Part shown: positions 24,741 through 33,130 of the stretch, one piece after another | Position numbering within the stretch: position 1 is the first letter of the stretch | How the letters are laid out: every line of letters begins with the position of its first letter | Assembly: GCF_024519285.1 (NCBI RefSeq) | Contig: NZ_JAMZCY010000002.1 | Span: 248,001-312,000, forward strand | Source: Cohnella sp. WQ 127256 | GTDB lineage: Bacteria; Bacillota; Bacilli; Paenibacillales; Paenibacillaceae | DNA length: 64,000 nt | Direction of reading: 5' to 3' | The notes under the pieces: generated by a model | Database searches by the model: none | Seen by the model: only the letters and a program-made list of their open reading frames with translations | Told to the model about the DNA's origin: nothing | Program-made: the position numbers and the translations under genes

Positions 24741-25165
24741 AGGGTCTACGATCGGCTCCATCCTGCGACCGTTGGGATTTCCGAATAATCCCGCAGTGCC
24801 GAGGCGTTTGCTTCCGGTATGCTGCAGCAGATGGGCGGCTTAGACCCTCCAATACGAAGGTTCGACTCCTTCTGATCACCTTTCAAGTGATGCCATGGTA
24901 GGCACTCGACTAGGGCTCGAGAGATCAAAATCTGAACTGCCTGATCTAGAATTCTCAGCGGTCGCCCTTAGGCAATCGCACCTGAACCAAGCTTTGCAGT
25001 TCGTGGATACCGGTATGAGTTAAGCAGCTCCCGCGTTTCTATCCGATGTCGACGAGTCGCCGATAAGCAAGGGGATCGGCACTCCCTACGGAGGCTACAA
25101 CATCGGGCATGCATGAACTCCTACCTTAAGCGTGACTTCCGCTTCTGTACGGGGAGGATTCTAGA
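24741..25165 (+). ncRNA. Large structured non-coding RNA or leader of the RNA-repair operon
   Basis: About 425 bases with no credible gene but many exact helices. AGGGTCTA (24741-24748) pairs with TAGACCCT (24841-24848). Inside it, TCCAT-C-CTGC (24757-24766) pairs with GCAGATGGG (24827-24835). Within that are GGGATT/AATCCC with a 7-nt loop (24774-24792) and a long hairpin at 24793-24825. Next comes the tRNA-like module at 24856-24921. Further helices are GAACTGC/GCAGTTC (24934/24996), a hairpin at 24958-24979, CCGATGT/ACATCGG (25043/25100) enclosing GCCGAT/ATCGGC and CTCC/GGAG hairpins, and a 12-bp helix between 24945-24956 and 25154-25165, which would form a pseudoknot with the 24934 helix. 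No terminator follows, so it is transcribed with the slipin gene or processed from it. I recognise no known RNA family. Confidence 0.65.
24856..24921 (+). ncRNA. Circularly permuted tRNA-like module (Y-RNA-like)
   Basis: A perfect T-arm comes first: GAAGG, loop TTCGACT, CCTTC (24856-24872), with the canonical 7-nt TTCRANY loop. TGATCAC follows like the 3' strand of an acceptor, then a 7-base loop, then GTGAT, which pairs back with ATCAC. A D-arm-like hairpin GCC-ATGGTA-GGC with the loop GG follows (24892-24903). A 5-bp arm CTCGA/TCGAG with the 7-nt loop CTAGGGC comes last (24905-24921); it has T at the position equivalent to 33 and a purine at 37. The order T, acceptor, D, anticodon is a permuted tRNA, as in bacterial Y RNAs of the YrlA type. 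There is no CCA end. Confidence 0.6.
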
Positions 25166-25208
25166 CCTGGCAACCCATTATTAACAAATCGAAATGAGGT
25201 AAATCCCT

Positions 25209-26312
25209 ATGAAAACAATCGTTCGCTCCGACGAAAGAGCTTTACTGTTCAAGGACGGCAATTATATGAAGCACCTGATGCCAGGTAACTACAGATTCTG
25301 GTCATTCGCTGACTATCAAGTGACTACACTGAATGTAAGTAAACCGTTCTCCGTACCTGACAAAGACATCAACCTGTTCCTGCAAGATGAGGAGCTGTTG
25401 AAGGAATTGACTGTTGTGGACGTAAAGGATTACGAATACGTACTCCACTTCGAGGATGGGAAAATCACACGTCTATTGCCTACGGGCAAATACGCGTTCT
25501 GGAACGTCTGGAAGCGACACGAGTTTATTCGGGTGGATGCACGGAACCCAGAAATTCCTGCTGACATAGACGTATCCGTTCTCGCACGGTTGAATAGCAC
25601 TTATTTGCAATCTTACGAGGTGGCGAACCACGAGACGGGATTGCTGTTCATTGATAACACTTACCGTAAATCGTTGAAGCCAGGTAAGTATTATTTCTGG
25701 AAAGGCCCAGTCACAGCACAAGTAAAGACAGTCGATCTAAGGCAACTCCAGCTGGACATGACTGGCCAAGAGATGATGACCGAAGACAAAGTGACTCTAC
25801 GTTTGAACTTCGTCTGCCAATATCGGATCATAGATCCGCTGAAGGCGCTGGAAGTGAAGTCGTTCGAGGATCAAGTGTACGTCATGCTACAGCTTGTGCT
25901 TCGTGAATACGTGGGTACGATGAAACTGGATGAGCTACTGCGAGCGAAGCAAGAGATCGGGACTTACGCAATTGGGAAGTTGAACGGTCAAAGTGGCGAC
26001 CTTGGGATTAGCTTCCTATCCGCAGGCGTTAAGGACATCATTCTTCCAGGAGACGTAAAGGAAATCCTCAATACCGTATTGATCGCTGAGAAGCAGGCAC
26101 AAGCTAACCTGATCACTCGCCGGGAAGAGACAGCTTCGACTCGAAGCTTGCTTAACACAGCTAAGCTGTTAGACGAGAATGAGACGTTGTACCGGTTGAA
26201 AGAGCTTGAATTTCTGGAGAAGATTTGCGATAAGATTGGCAATATATCTTTGACTAATGGTGGGAACATGCTGGAGCAATTGAATTCCCTATTCTCCGCC
26301 AAAGGAAAGTAA
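25209..26312 (+). CDS. SPFH/band-7 (slipin-like) protein with repeated N-terminal segments
   Basis: A 367-residue SPFH-superfamily protein without a transmembrane helix. The N-terminal half carries three copies of one short pattern ending in G-x-Y-x-F-W: YMKHLMPGNYRFW near residue 18, ITRLLPTGKYAFW near 87 and YRKSLKPGKYYFW near 150. The SPFH domain proper follows (residues 165-285, with FVCQYRIIDPLKALE), then a helical, Gln/Ala-rich tail (EKQAQANLITRREE) as in oligomerising slipins. SPFH proteins form large cage-like assemblies and are known neighbours of bacterial RNA-repair genes. It starts 14 bases before hen1 within the same operon. Its role here, perhaps as a scaffold, is inferred. Confidence 0.88.
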   Translation: MKTIVRSDERALLFKDGNYMKHLMPGNYRFWSFADYQVTTLNVSKPFSVPDKDINLFLQDEELLKELTVVDVKDYEYVLHFEDGKITRLLPTGKYAFWNVWKRHEFIRVDARNPEIPADIDVSVLARLNSTYLQSYEVANHETGLLFIDNTYRKSLKPGKYYFWKGPVTAQVKTVDLRQLQLDMTGQEMMTEDKVTLRLNFVCQYRIIDPLKALEVKSFEDQVYVMLQLVLREYVGTMKLDELLRAKQEIGTYAIGKLNGQSGDLGISFLSAGVKDIILPGDVKEILNTVLIAEKQAQANLITRREETASTRSLLNTAKLLDENETLYRLKELEFLEKICDKIGNISLTNGGNMLEQLNSLFSAKGK

Positions 26313-26326
26313 AGGAGTAGATCGAA

Positions 26327-27592
26327 TTGGCTATTATGCAAGTGAAATCGACCAACCCAAAGTTCTCGTTCCTGATTAAGAAAAATCCGGGAACGGGAAT
26401 GCTGCTTCGAACGATACGTAAGGGAATGGCTTACGGCTGGTATACGGATGATACAACATTTAATGTCCTCTTTAAGGACGCGGACAATGTAATTTCTTAC
26501 AAACAGAACAAAGAGGATAACTTTGAATACCTGAATGTCTCGCGATATAACACACCCTTGTTTCCTCTTAACGCAATTAACGAATTTTACTCGACGCCTT
26601 TGAAGGAGCAAAGCGAGCAAGATACGGACGAGTACGAGCATACGGTGTTCATTAATCTCATCCATATCGAGCTAGTTCGGTACATTGACTTCTTCGCAAA
26701 GCATCTGAAGGAGTATACCTTCGAGATCGATCATCAAGCGCATAAGAGTTATTCTTTGAAGGTCACGACGCGGAGGAGCTTGTATCAGCTGCTTCATGTC
26801 GTGAGTGTACTTTGTTTGTTCCTGTCTATGTTCGGTGATGAGTACATCGATATTTCCGATGATATTTTGGAGAAATATATGAAAAGTGTCAACGTTATCG
26901 ATGCGCCGTTCTATATCCGTAGCTTGTTTGCAAGAAACTTCCTGTCTTCCAAGGAACGGTTTAAGAAATACAGGGCGGAGCTTGAGAAAACAGAACGTTA
27001 TGAAATCAGATTCGATTTTGGAGGAACGGCGTTTCAGCGGAGAAGCTTCATTGGTAGCACCCTTACATTCGATAAATCGATTCTCGATATTGGCTGCGGA
27101 GAAGGCTACTACGCCATTCCCTTTGCTAAGAAAATAGAGAGCAGCTACTATGCCGTCGACATCAATGAGGAATTACTGGAGGTCGTCAAGCGAAAGGCGG
27201 ATGCCAAGCAAGTGGATAATATTGTAGGCTTCGACTCTATTGACACCTTCCTGGAAGCTTACAATGGAGAACAAGTAGACGTGATTTTGACGGAAGTCAT
27301 CGAGCATATGAGTCAGGATGAGGCGAAGCAGCTTATCCGTCAAATATGCAAGCATGTCATCTTCGACAAATTTGTCATTACGACGCCGAACTCTGATTTC
27401 AATATGTACTATGAGCTGGAAGGCTTCAGGCATGACGACCATAAGTGGGAGATGGGCAATGATGCGTTCCAGCAATGGTTCGAGGATGTCATGAACGGGT
27501 TGGACCTGACATATGAATTCGTTGCCATCGGTGATGGGGTCAATCACATTCAAACGACGCAAGGTGTTATTGTGCGGCAGAAGGGGGAATAA
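26327..27592 (+). CDS. hen1: Hen1, RNA 3'-terminal ribose 2'-O-methyltransferase
   Basis: Bacterial Hen1 methylates the ribose at a cut site during RNA repair, so that the rejoined RNA resists a second cleavage by ribotoxins. The 421-residue protein has the family's N-terminal domain (about residues 1-230) and a C-terminal SAM domain. The SAM site ILDIGCGEGYY is near residue 252. The metal ligands characteristic of Hen1 are seen as EVIEHM near 323 and FRHDDHKWE near 367. The start is TTG with AAGGAG nine bases before it; the ATG three codons later is too far from this site. Pnkp follows after two bases, the usual partner that ligates the methylated ends. Confidence 0.95.
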   Translation: MAIMQVKSTNPKFSFLIKKNPGTGMLLRTIRKGMAYGWYTDDTTFNVLFKDADNVISYKQNKEDNFEYLNVSRYNTPLFPLNAINEFYSTPLKEQSEQDTDEYEHTVFINLIHIELVRYIDFFAKHLKEYTFEIDHQAHKSYSLKVTTRRSLYQLLHVVSVLCLFLSMFGDEYIDISDDILEKYMKSVNVIDAPFYIRSLFARNFLSSKERFKKYRAELEKTERYEIRFDFGGTAFQRRSFIGSTLTFDKSILDIGCGEGYYAIPFAKKIESSYYAVDINEELLEVVKRKADAKQVDNIVGFDSIDTFLEAYNGEQVDVILTEVIEHMSQDEAKQLIRQICKHVIFDKFVITTPNSDFNMYYELEGFRHDDHKWEMGNDAFQQWFEDVMNGLDLTYEFVAIGDGVNHIQTTQGVIVRQKGE

Positions 27593-27594
27593 AG

Positions 27595-30183
27595 TTGGAG
27601 ATCTCTACGAAAGTCCATACCATCTTCATGATGGTTGGCTCGACGGAATGCGGTAAAACAACGTTTGCCCGACAAGTCTTAATGCCTCAATTAAGGTTTA
27701 GGGACGAGGGTAAAAATATAAGCTTCAACATCCAGTATTTGTCATCTGATAGCATTCGGCAAGAGGTTCTGGGCTACGATTACGATAAGTATGATCAAGT
27801 TATGTTAGAGGCAAGCTCGCAGGCATTCCATCTCTTGTTCGAGAAGCTGAAGATGGTTACTTCTTTTCCGATCAATGCCGAATTCGTCATCGTAGATACG
27901 ACGGGTTTAGCTGAAGATTTCCGGGAGAAGGTACGCGATATCGCGCGTGACAATAACTATAACCTAGAAGTCATTCTGTTCGATTACCGCAAACGGGAAG
28001 ATTATTATGCCTCCGAGCGCTCGAAGAAGTTAATCACTAACCATATTAATCGTTTGAAAAAAGATGTACTAGGCACGCTGTCACGGGAAGGCTACTCTAG
28101 TATTCATAAGGTGCGAGCGAAGGATTTTTACTCGGGTGCGGACGATCAAGCTAATCCAGAGTACCGGGTGCTCATCAAGGACTTGCCCGAGTACATATCT
28201 ACGGTTCTGCCACAAGAGTGGAAGTATATCATCGTCGGTGATGTTCATGAATGTATCGATGAGCTGCAAGGCTTACTGCTTAGCTATGGTTATAGAATAG
28301 AAGCGGGTAAGCTAGTGGTTACGGATAAAGTGAGTGACACGAAGGTTATTCTTGTCGGAGATTGGATTGACAAAGGCAAGCACACGAAAGAAACGATAGA
28401 GTTTCTATACGAGAATCAGGCACATTTTCTATTCGTCTTGGGTAACCATGAGAACTTCGTGGAGAAATATATGCGGGGTGAGATCAAGGGGGTTGACCAA
28501 GAACTGCTGCATACGTATTTTGATTCCACCGAAGTGCTACGCAATGATTCCGAGCTGCTGACGAAATTTAATGAACTGGTTGCAGTAGCTAAACCATTCT
28601 ACCGATTCAACGGGGCTAGAGGACCATCCTTCTATGTGACACATGCACCTTGTAAGAACAAATACATCGGTAAGCTAGACACTAACTCTGTCCGCAACCA
28701 GCGTAATTTCCGCATTGATCGGGAAAATGCTCCATTAGAGGAGCAACTGGATTTTCTCAAGCAGGAAGCGGTGGGTAATCATCCCTATCATGTATTCGGA
28801 CATGTGGCTACGAAGAATGCTTTCCGTATCAAGAACAAAATCCATGTGGACACAGGAAGCGCGCATGGGAATGTTCTGACAGGTGTAAGTCTTGCAGCTA
28901 AGCCTTTCTTTAAGTCGCATAAGTCTGGGCAAGCCGTGATGACGGATGAATTAGTTACGCTGTTTCAATCGGCTAAGAAAGTATCTCTTCAAGATTTGGC
29001 TGAGGATGAAGTACGTAGGCTGCACTATTGCTCACGCAACAAAATCAACTTCATCTCCGGAACGATGTCGCCAGCCAACAAAGACGACGCCGCTCACGAT
29101 CTAGAGTCCTTAGAGCAGGGACTAAAATATTTTGCGGAGCGTGGAATGACTCAAGTGGTTCTTCAGCCGAAATACATGGGGTCGCGCTGTAACGTCTATC
29201 TTCACAAAGATATCGATCAATGCTTCTCTGTCAGCCGTAACGGCTACAAAATCAAATCGGTGGAGCTGACAGTCATCTACGAACAGCTGCTGAAGAAGTT
29301 CAGTGAGTATATGCGGACGAATCACATAGAGCTGTTGATTCTGGATGGTGAGCTTCTTCCATGGAAGGCGATGGGGGATGGATTGATCGAAAGACAGTTC
29401 AAGCCGATCGGGAAGGCGTTAGAGACGGAATTTGAGTTTCTGAAAATAAACGGATTTGATGAAGCTTTTGGGAAGCTATCACAAGAATATGAGGCAAGTG
29501 GATTCGAGAGAGATCAGTTCACAGTAGCCAAGTCTGCATTAAGTGACAAGTACGGTGCGAGGGTGTATCAGAACTATAAGCATGTTCATGGTATACGGCA
29601 AGCTTACTTGCCGTTAGCGGATCATTTGGCCGCTTATGAGATTTATAAGAGGCAGTTGGAGCTGTATGCGGAGGATGCAGAGCTGGAATACAAGCCGTTC
29701 GCGTTGTTGAAGATCGTATATGAGAACGGGGAAGAAATAATTCCAGATTGGAAGACATCGGATATGTACGGTTTTCTGTCGGAGGATGAGTTCGTTACAT
29801 TGGATTTGGGAGATTCGAGCAGTTACGAGCAGGCGGAACAGTACTTCGCTAAGTTAACCGTTGAGAACCATATGGAAGGTGTGGTTATCAAACCCGAACA
29901 AGCTCAAAATGGTGCCATTCCGTATATGAAGGTTCGGAATTCACAGTATTTGTCGATCATCTATGGCTATGACTACCGCTTTCCACATAAGTACAGCAAG
30001 CTCATGAAACAGAAAAATATCAACCTGAAGCTTCGGACATCTGCAAATGAGCACCGTTTAGGGACGGAGATGCTCAAGGTGAAATTTAATGAGATTGCGC
30101 CGGACAATGCTACCTACCAAGGAACTGTTGCGAATCTGCTCTTCGAAGCGTCGAACGAGAAAGAAATCGATCCAAGGCTGTAG
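27595..30183 (+). CDS. pnkp: Pnkp, polynucleotide kinase-phosphatase-adenylyltransferase
   Basis: Three-domain RNA end-healing and sealing enzyme of 862 residues, close to the 870 of the Clostridium thermocellum enzyme. The kinase P-loop GSTECGKT lies at residues 15-22. The calcineurin-type phosphatase follows, with GDVHE near 215, GDWIDKG near 254, GNHEN near 282, THAP and FGHV. The ligase-like adenylyltransferase has the nucleophile Lys in KYMGS near 525 and later motifs EGVVIKPE and KVRNSQY. Bacterial Pnkp needs Hen1 for efficient ligation. The start is TTG after GGGGG. It ends the operon, with a terminator at 30211-30243. Confidence 0.96.
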   Translation: MEISTKVHTIFMMVGSTECGKTTFARQVLMPQLRFRDEGKNISFNIQYLSSDSIRQEVLGYDYDKYDQVMLEASSQAFHLLFEKLKMVTSFPINAEFVIVDTTGLAEDFREKVRDIARDNNYNLEVILFDYRKREDYYASERSKKLITNHINRLKKDVLGTLSREGYSSIHKVRAKDFYSGADDQANPEYRVLIKDLPEYISTVLPQEWKYIIVGDVHECIDELQGLLLSYGYRIEAGKLVVTDKVSDTKVILVGDWIDKGKHTKETIEFLYENQAHFLFVLGNHENFVEKYMRGEIKGVDQELLHTYFDSTEVLRNDSELLTKFNELVAVAKPFYRFNGARGPSFYVTHAPCKNKYIGKLDTNSVRNQRNFRIDRENAPLEEQLDFLKQEAVGNHPYHVFGHVATKNAFRIKNKIHVDTGSAHGNVLTGVSLAAKPFFKSHKSGQAVMTDELVTLFQSAKKVSLQDLAEDEVRRLHYCSRNKINFISGTMSPANKDDAAHDLESLEQGLKYFAERGMTQVVLQPKYMGSRCNVYLHKDIDQCFSVSRNGYKIKSVELTVIYEQLLKKFSEYMRTNHIELLILDGELLPWKAMGDGLIERQFKPIGKALETEFEFLKINGFDEAFGKLSQEYEASGFERDQFTVAKSALSDKYGARVYQNYKHVHGIRQAYLPLADHLAAYEIYKRQLELYAEDAELEYKPFALLKIVYENGEEIIPDWKTSDMYGFLSEDEFVTLDLGDSSSYEQAEQYFAKLTVENHMEGVVIKPEQAQNGAIPYMKVRNSQYLSIIYGYDYRFPHKYSKLMKQKNINLKLRTSANEHRLGTEMLKVKFNEIAPDNATYQGTVANLLFEASNEKEIDPRL

Positions 30184-30210
30184 AAGAGAGTGGAGTAATC
30201 GTGAGAATGC

Positions 30211-30243
30211 AAAAACACTGACCCATATGCGGTCAGTGTTTTT
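30211..30243 (+). terminator. Terminator of the RNA-repair operon
   Basis: AAAACACTGACC and GGTCAGTGTTTT form a 12-bp stem with a 7-base loop and a short T-run. The A-run on the other side means it could also serve the convergent lipoprotein gene. Confidence 0.88.
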
Positions 30244-30256
30244 GTTGTGGAGCCGA

Positions 30257-30925
30257 TTAACGTATCTTGTACTCATAAGTTGAACCGTTGATGGTGATGA
30301 ATGCCTTTAAGGGCTCGGTACCTTTTTCAACTTCAGTAGGAACTTCAGCAAGGAATACTAATGTTCCGGATTTTAAGGGCTCAATACTCGTGATATTAGT
30401 ATAGGTAAAGTCCTCTCCACCCTTGTCCTCAATCGTCGAGAACGTCCTGTAATCATATTTATCGTTGAATTTGATAGAGACATCTGCGAACTCATCGGCG
30501 CCTTTAGCTGATGTGAGCAAGCTCTTCATTTTTATTGTGATCGCCAGGTAAGTCGTTCCTTCTTCTTTGGCTTCATAATACGTATAAAAGTCACCGGGCT
30601 TCGATGGAGTGATCTTTTTGGCAAATTGATGCTTAGTCAGGGTCATTTCCGCAAAGTCAGCAATTGTGATTGCTTTATTTTTCTCCACAATGAGTTGATT
30701 TTCCTCTGGGGCAGGCTCAGCAATCTCCTCGGGAGCTTTCGACGGTTCCACTTCATTTTCTGCAAGTGCTGCGATTTCTTTCTTCAGCTTGGCATTCTCT
30801 TCTTTAAGTGTAGTAATCTCACTCTTTAATTGATCCATTCCTTCGGAAGAGCTGCTGTTGGATGAACAGCCTGAGAGAACCCAGGTTACTAATAATACAG
30901 CCATACAGATCTTAATCGTTTTCAT
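30257..30925 (-). CDS. Surface lipoprotein with coiled-coil and a predicted DUF4352-like domain
   Basis: A 222-residue lipoprotein. The signal peptide MKTIKICMAVLLVTWVLSGC ends in the lipobox LSGC, followed by a Ser-rich linker. A heptad segment (EEITTLKEE-type, residues 28-55, with Leu and Lys repeats) predicts a coiled coil, then a Pro/Glu-rich spacer, then a beta domain from about residue 85 that ends in ITINGSTYEYKIR, the pattern of DUF4352-type immunoglobulin-like domains. TAGGGGTG precedes the ATG. The function is unknown; it is convergent with the pnkp gene and probably unrelated to it. Confidence 0.8.
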   Translation of the reverse strand: MKTIKICMAVLLVTWVLSGCSSNSSSSEGMDQLKSEITTLKEENAKLKKEIAALAENEVEPSKAPEEIAEPAPEENQLIVEKNKAITIADFAEMTLTKHQFAKKITPSKPGDFYTYYEAKEEGTTYLAITIKMKSLLTSAKGADEFADVSIKFNDKYDYRTFSTIEDKGGEDFTYTNITSIEPLKSGTLVFLAEVPTEVEKGTEPLKAFITINGSTYEYKIR

Positions 30926-31013
30926 TACGCACCCCTACTAGCACATTTTTCCTAATAGTATAGCACTGGGAGGTGACATAATACGACGATATTTTTGCTT
31001 GCTGTCGAAATTC

Positions 31014-32159
31014 TCAAGAATAATAGAATTCAATACGAAGGATCTTGTCATCCGCGGTTGTTCGGGTGAAGTCCTCGTACGAATATCGATACTTAGAAAG
31101 CCCCTTCTGAGCGGAGAATGCCTTCTTCATATCCGACTCAACAGTTGATCCCTGTGTATAGCGAAGGACTAATTCCTTCCGTCCATTTTTTACGGCTACG
31201 CGTATTCTGCTCGTTAAATCTTGTAAATTTGTTGCTGTATATGGAGCAGTGAGATAGATATAACCTAATTGCTCGTAGAGAGTATTGTAGAAGTCCGCTT
31301 TAGGCTCACCCTTTACTGTCAAAGCAGTCAACGTTTGATTATACGAAGTAACGGCTGTCGGATATCGTGTTGAAGGCTCCCACGTATGATCACTCCGAAG
31401 CTCAGCATCCGGGAGGTTATAGTAGTTATAGACGACTCTCCCGACAACATCAGGAACGGGATCATCCCAGGTAGTATCAAGATGGTACCATTCATCGTCT
31501 ATTTGAACGAGGTTCCAGGTATGAGCAATATTCCGCGATGAACCTTCTACGATTTTTACAGGAATACCCGCTTGCTTCATCATCTCGTAAGTGAGCAGGG
31601 CGTAGCCTTGGCACACCGTACTGCCATTTACAAGTCCATCATAAGCTGAATACGAGATAAGACGCGTATCGTAAGCAACGTTGGTCACGATCCAGTCATG
31701 GATCGCTTTTTCCTTCTGATGGTCATTCATGCCAGGTGTCAGAATCTGTTTGAGGGCTTCGGCAACGCGCTTCTTCACTTCATTTGTCTGAGACAGGGTT
31801 TCCCAATAAGTAAAGCTGAAGGTAATCGTCGCAGTAGTTCCCGTGATTTTCGCATTGTAGCCATAGGTCTTAACGATATAGTGCAAATAATCGTCCGCGT
31901 TAATGGCATTATTCAGAATATCCTTGATGTCTTGCTTTAATGTATCTTCAGTGCCTGAGTATGTGACCTCAAGGGTATCGAGGCGCTGGGAAAGAGCATT
32001 GACAATCTCTTCATGAACTTGAGTTTGCGGCATTGCGCTAGTTGCGTTAGTTGTCTTAGTTGCCGTTTGTATAGATGCGATAAGATCACATCCTGTAGCA
32101 AGAGGTGCAGTGCCCACGAGAAGCGCGGAGGCGAGCAGTGCTCGTATTTTATTATTCAT
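31014..32159 (-). CDS. Transglutaminase-like domain lipoprotein
   Basis: A 381-residue exported protein with a signal sequence ending in a lipobox-like LATGC. The central domain is a transglutaminase/papain-like fold with the full catalytic triad in order: Cys in GSTVCQGYA near residue 185, His in IAHTWN near 218, and Asp in YHLDTTWDD near 233. Bacterial members are cysteine proteases or peptidase-like enzymes at the cell wall. The ends are less conserved. I chose ATG at 32159, preceded by GAGAGGAT; the ATG at 32192 has no ribosome site. It is monocistronic. Confidence 0.86.
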   Translation of the reverse strand: MNNKIRALLASALLVGTAPLATGCDLIASIQTATKTTNATSAMPQTQVHEEIVNALSQRLDTLEVTYSGTEDTLKQDIKDILNNAINADDYLHYIVKTYGYNAKITGTTATITFSFTYWETLSQTNEVKKRVAEALKQILTPGMNDHQKEKAIHDWIVTNVAYDTRLISYSAYDGLVNGSTVCQGYALLTYEMMKQAGIPVKIVEGSSRNIAHTWNLVQIDDEWYHLDTTWDDPVPDVVGRVVYNYYNLPDAELRSDHTWEPSTRYPTAVTSYNQTLTALTVKGEPKADFYNTLYEQLGYIYLTAPYTATNLQDLTSRIRVAVKNGRKELVLRYTQGSTVESDMKKAFSAQKGLSKYRYSYEDFTRTTADDKILRIEFYYS

Positions 32160-32318
32160 AGCAGATCTATCCTCTCTATCTGAGTAGACCATAAAGTCTA
32201 TGTAAGTATATCATCGGTAATTCTATTAGGCTCCTATTCATGCTTAACCCATAATTATTCAAAGTGTATAATAGGCAATATAGGCATAAGCAACCAGAAT
32301 GGGAGCACACAAGAGTAT

Positions 32319-32528
32319 GTGATTAGACTAAGTAATGAAGGTTATGGGAAAATCCATATTGTTAATGTGAAGGTGAATGGAGCGGATAAACCTGATCTCG
32401 TGAACTTGGCGTCACTTACGATTCAGGTAGAATGGTGCAAATTGTACCCGATCTCGATCCAGCGAAAGTATTTGGGCTTTACTAAAAAGAAAATCATCAC
32501 AAGGTGGTTCAAGGATGGAGAGTTATAG
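32319..32528 (+). CDS. Short hypothetical ORF before the GNAT gene
   Basis: A 69-codon frame from GTG with a GGGAG about 12 bases upstream. The product is basic and has no recognisable domain (IHIVNVKVNGADKPDLV near the start, KKKIITRWFKDGEL at the end). It ends two bases before the GNAT start. It could be a real small gene, a remnant, or chance; the composition resembles coding DNA only weakly. Confidence 0.3.
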   Translation: MIRLSNEGYGKIHIVNVKVNGADKPDLVNLASLTIQVEWCKLYPISIQRKYLGFTKKKIITRWFKDGEL

Positions 32529-32530
32529 CT

Positions 32531-32938
32531 ATGCAAATTGAGTTTGCTACGGAATCAGATTACGAATACATCGTCGAGAACGATCATCATATCTTAAAGA
32601 GTCTAATAAGCGCAAAGATACAAGGAAAAGAAATATTCATCATACGTGATGAGCAGCAAATGAATGTGGGATGGATGAGATACGGTTATTTTTGGGACAA
32701 CACACCTTTTATGAATATGATATGGATTGATGAGCGGTATCGTGCGAAAGGCGTAGGGAGTCAAGTGGTTCACTTCTGGGAAAATCTTATGAAGCAGAAG
32801 GGCTGTAAATGGGTGATGACCTCAACCTTGGCGAATGAAGAAGCGCAGCATTTCTATAGGAAGCTTGGCTATAAAGATGCCGGATGCTTATTACTAGAGA
32901 ATGAACCTACGGAAATCATTTTTACTAAATCAATATAG
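32531..32938 (+). CDS. GNAT-family N-acetyltransferase
   Basis: A 135-residue acetyl-CoA dependent acyltransferase. The fold elements are visible: the N-terminal strand-helix (MQIEFATESDYEYI), the acetyl-CoA binding loop of the R/Q-x-x-G-x-G/A type in YRAKGVGSQVV near residue 77, and the C-terminal NEEAQHFYRKLGYK motif near 107. ATG at 32531 has GGAG about eleven bases upstream; an in-frame GTG at 32504 would add nine residues inside the previous frame. The acceptor substrate is not predictable. Confidence 0.88.
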   Translation: MQIEFATESDYEYIVENDHHILKSLISAKIQGKEIFIIRDEQQMNVGWMRYGYFWDNTPFMNMIWIDERYRAKGVGSQVVHFWENLMKQKGCKWVMTSTLANEEAQHFYRKLGYKDAGCLLLENEPTEIIFTKSI

Positions 32939-33043
32939 GGATTGTGATGATAAGGACGTTATTTGGAGAATAGGGAAGGATGTTTTTGAAAACCTTGCTT
33001 AGAGTAAAGCTCATAATTTTATAGGGTGGCTAATCGAATGTAA

Positions 33044-33063
33044 GGCCTCTATATGAGGTTTTT
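33044..33063 (+). terminator. Small terminator-like hairpin after the GNAT gene
   Basis: CCTC-TATAT-GAGG followed by TTTTT. The stem is short, so this is tentative. Confidence 0.4.
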
Positions 33064-33130
33064 CATGAAAACGGATATTCGCTAAACTTAAATAGAGAGG
33101 TTAACAGCGATTATCCGGAGGTGGATTGAA

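Noticed and set aside
24537..24928. Open frames of 60-83 codons on both strands in the gap before the slipin gene
   Set aside because: They lack ribosome sites and overlap the exact helices of the structured RNA and the terminator at 24572-24609.
24852..24960. A standard tRNA gene ending near 24880 or starting near 24887
   Set aside because: The T-arm is perfect, but no 5' half with a pairing acceptor and D-arm precedes it, no CCA follows, and the acceptor partner lies downstream. Only the permuted reading fits.
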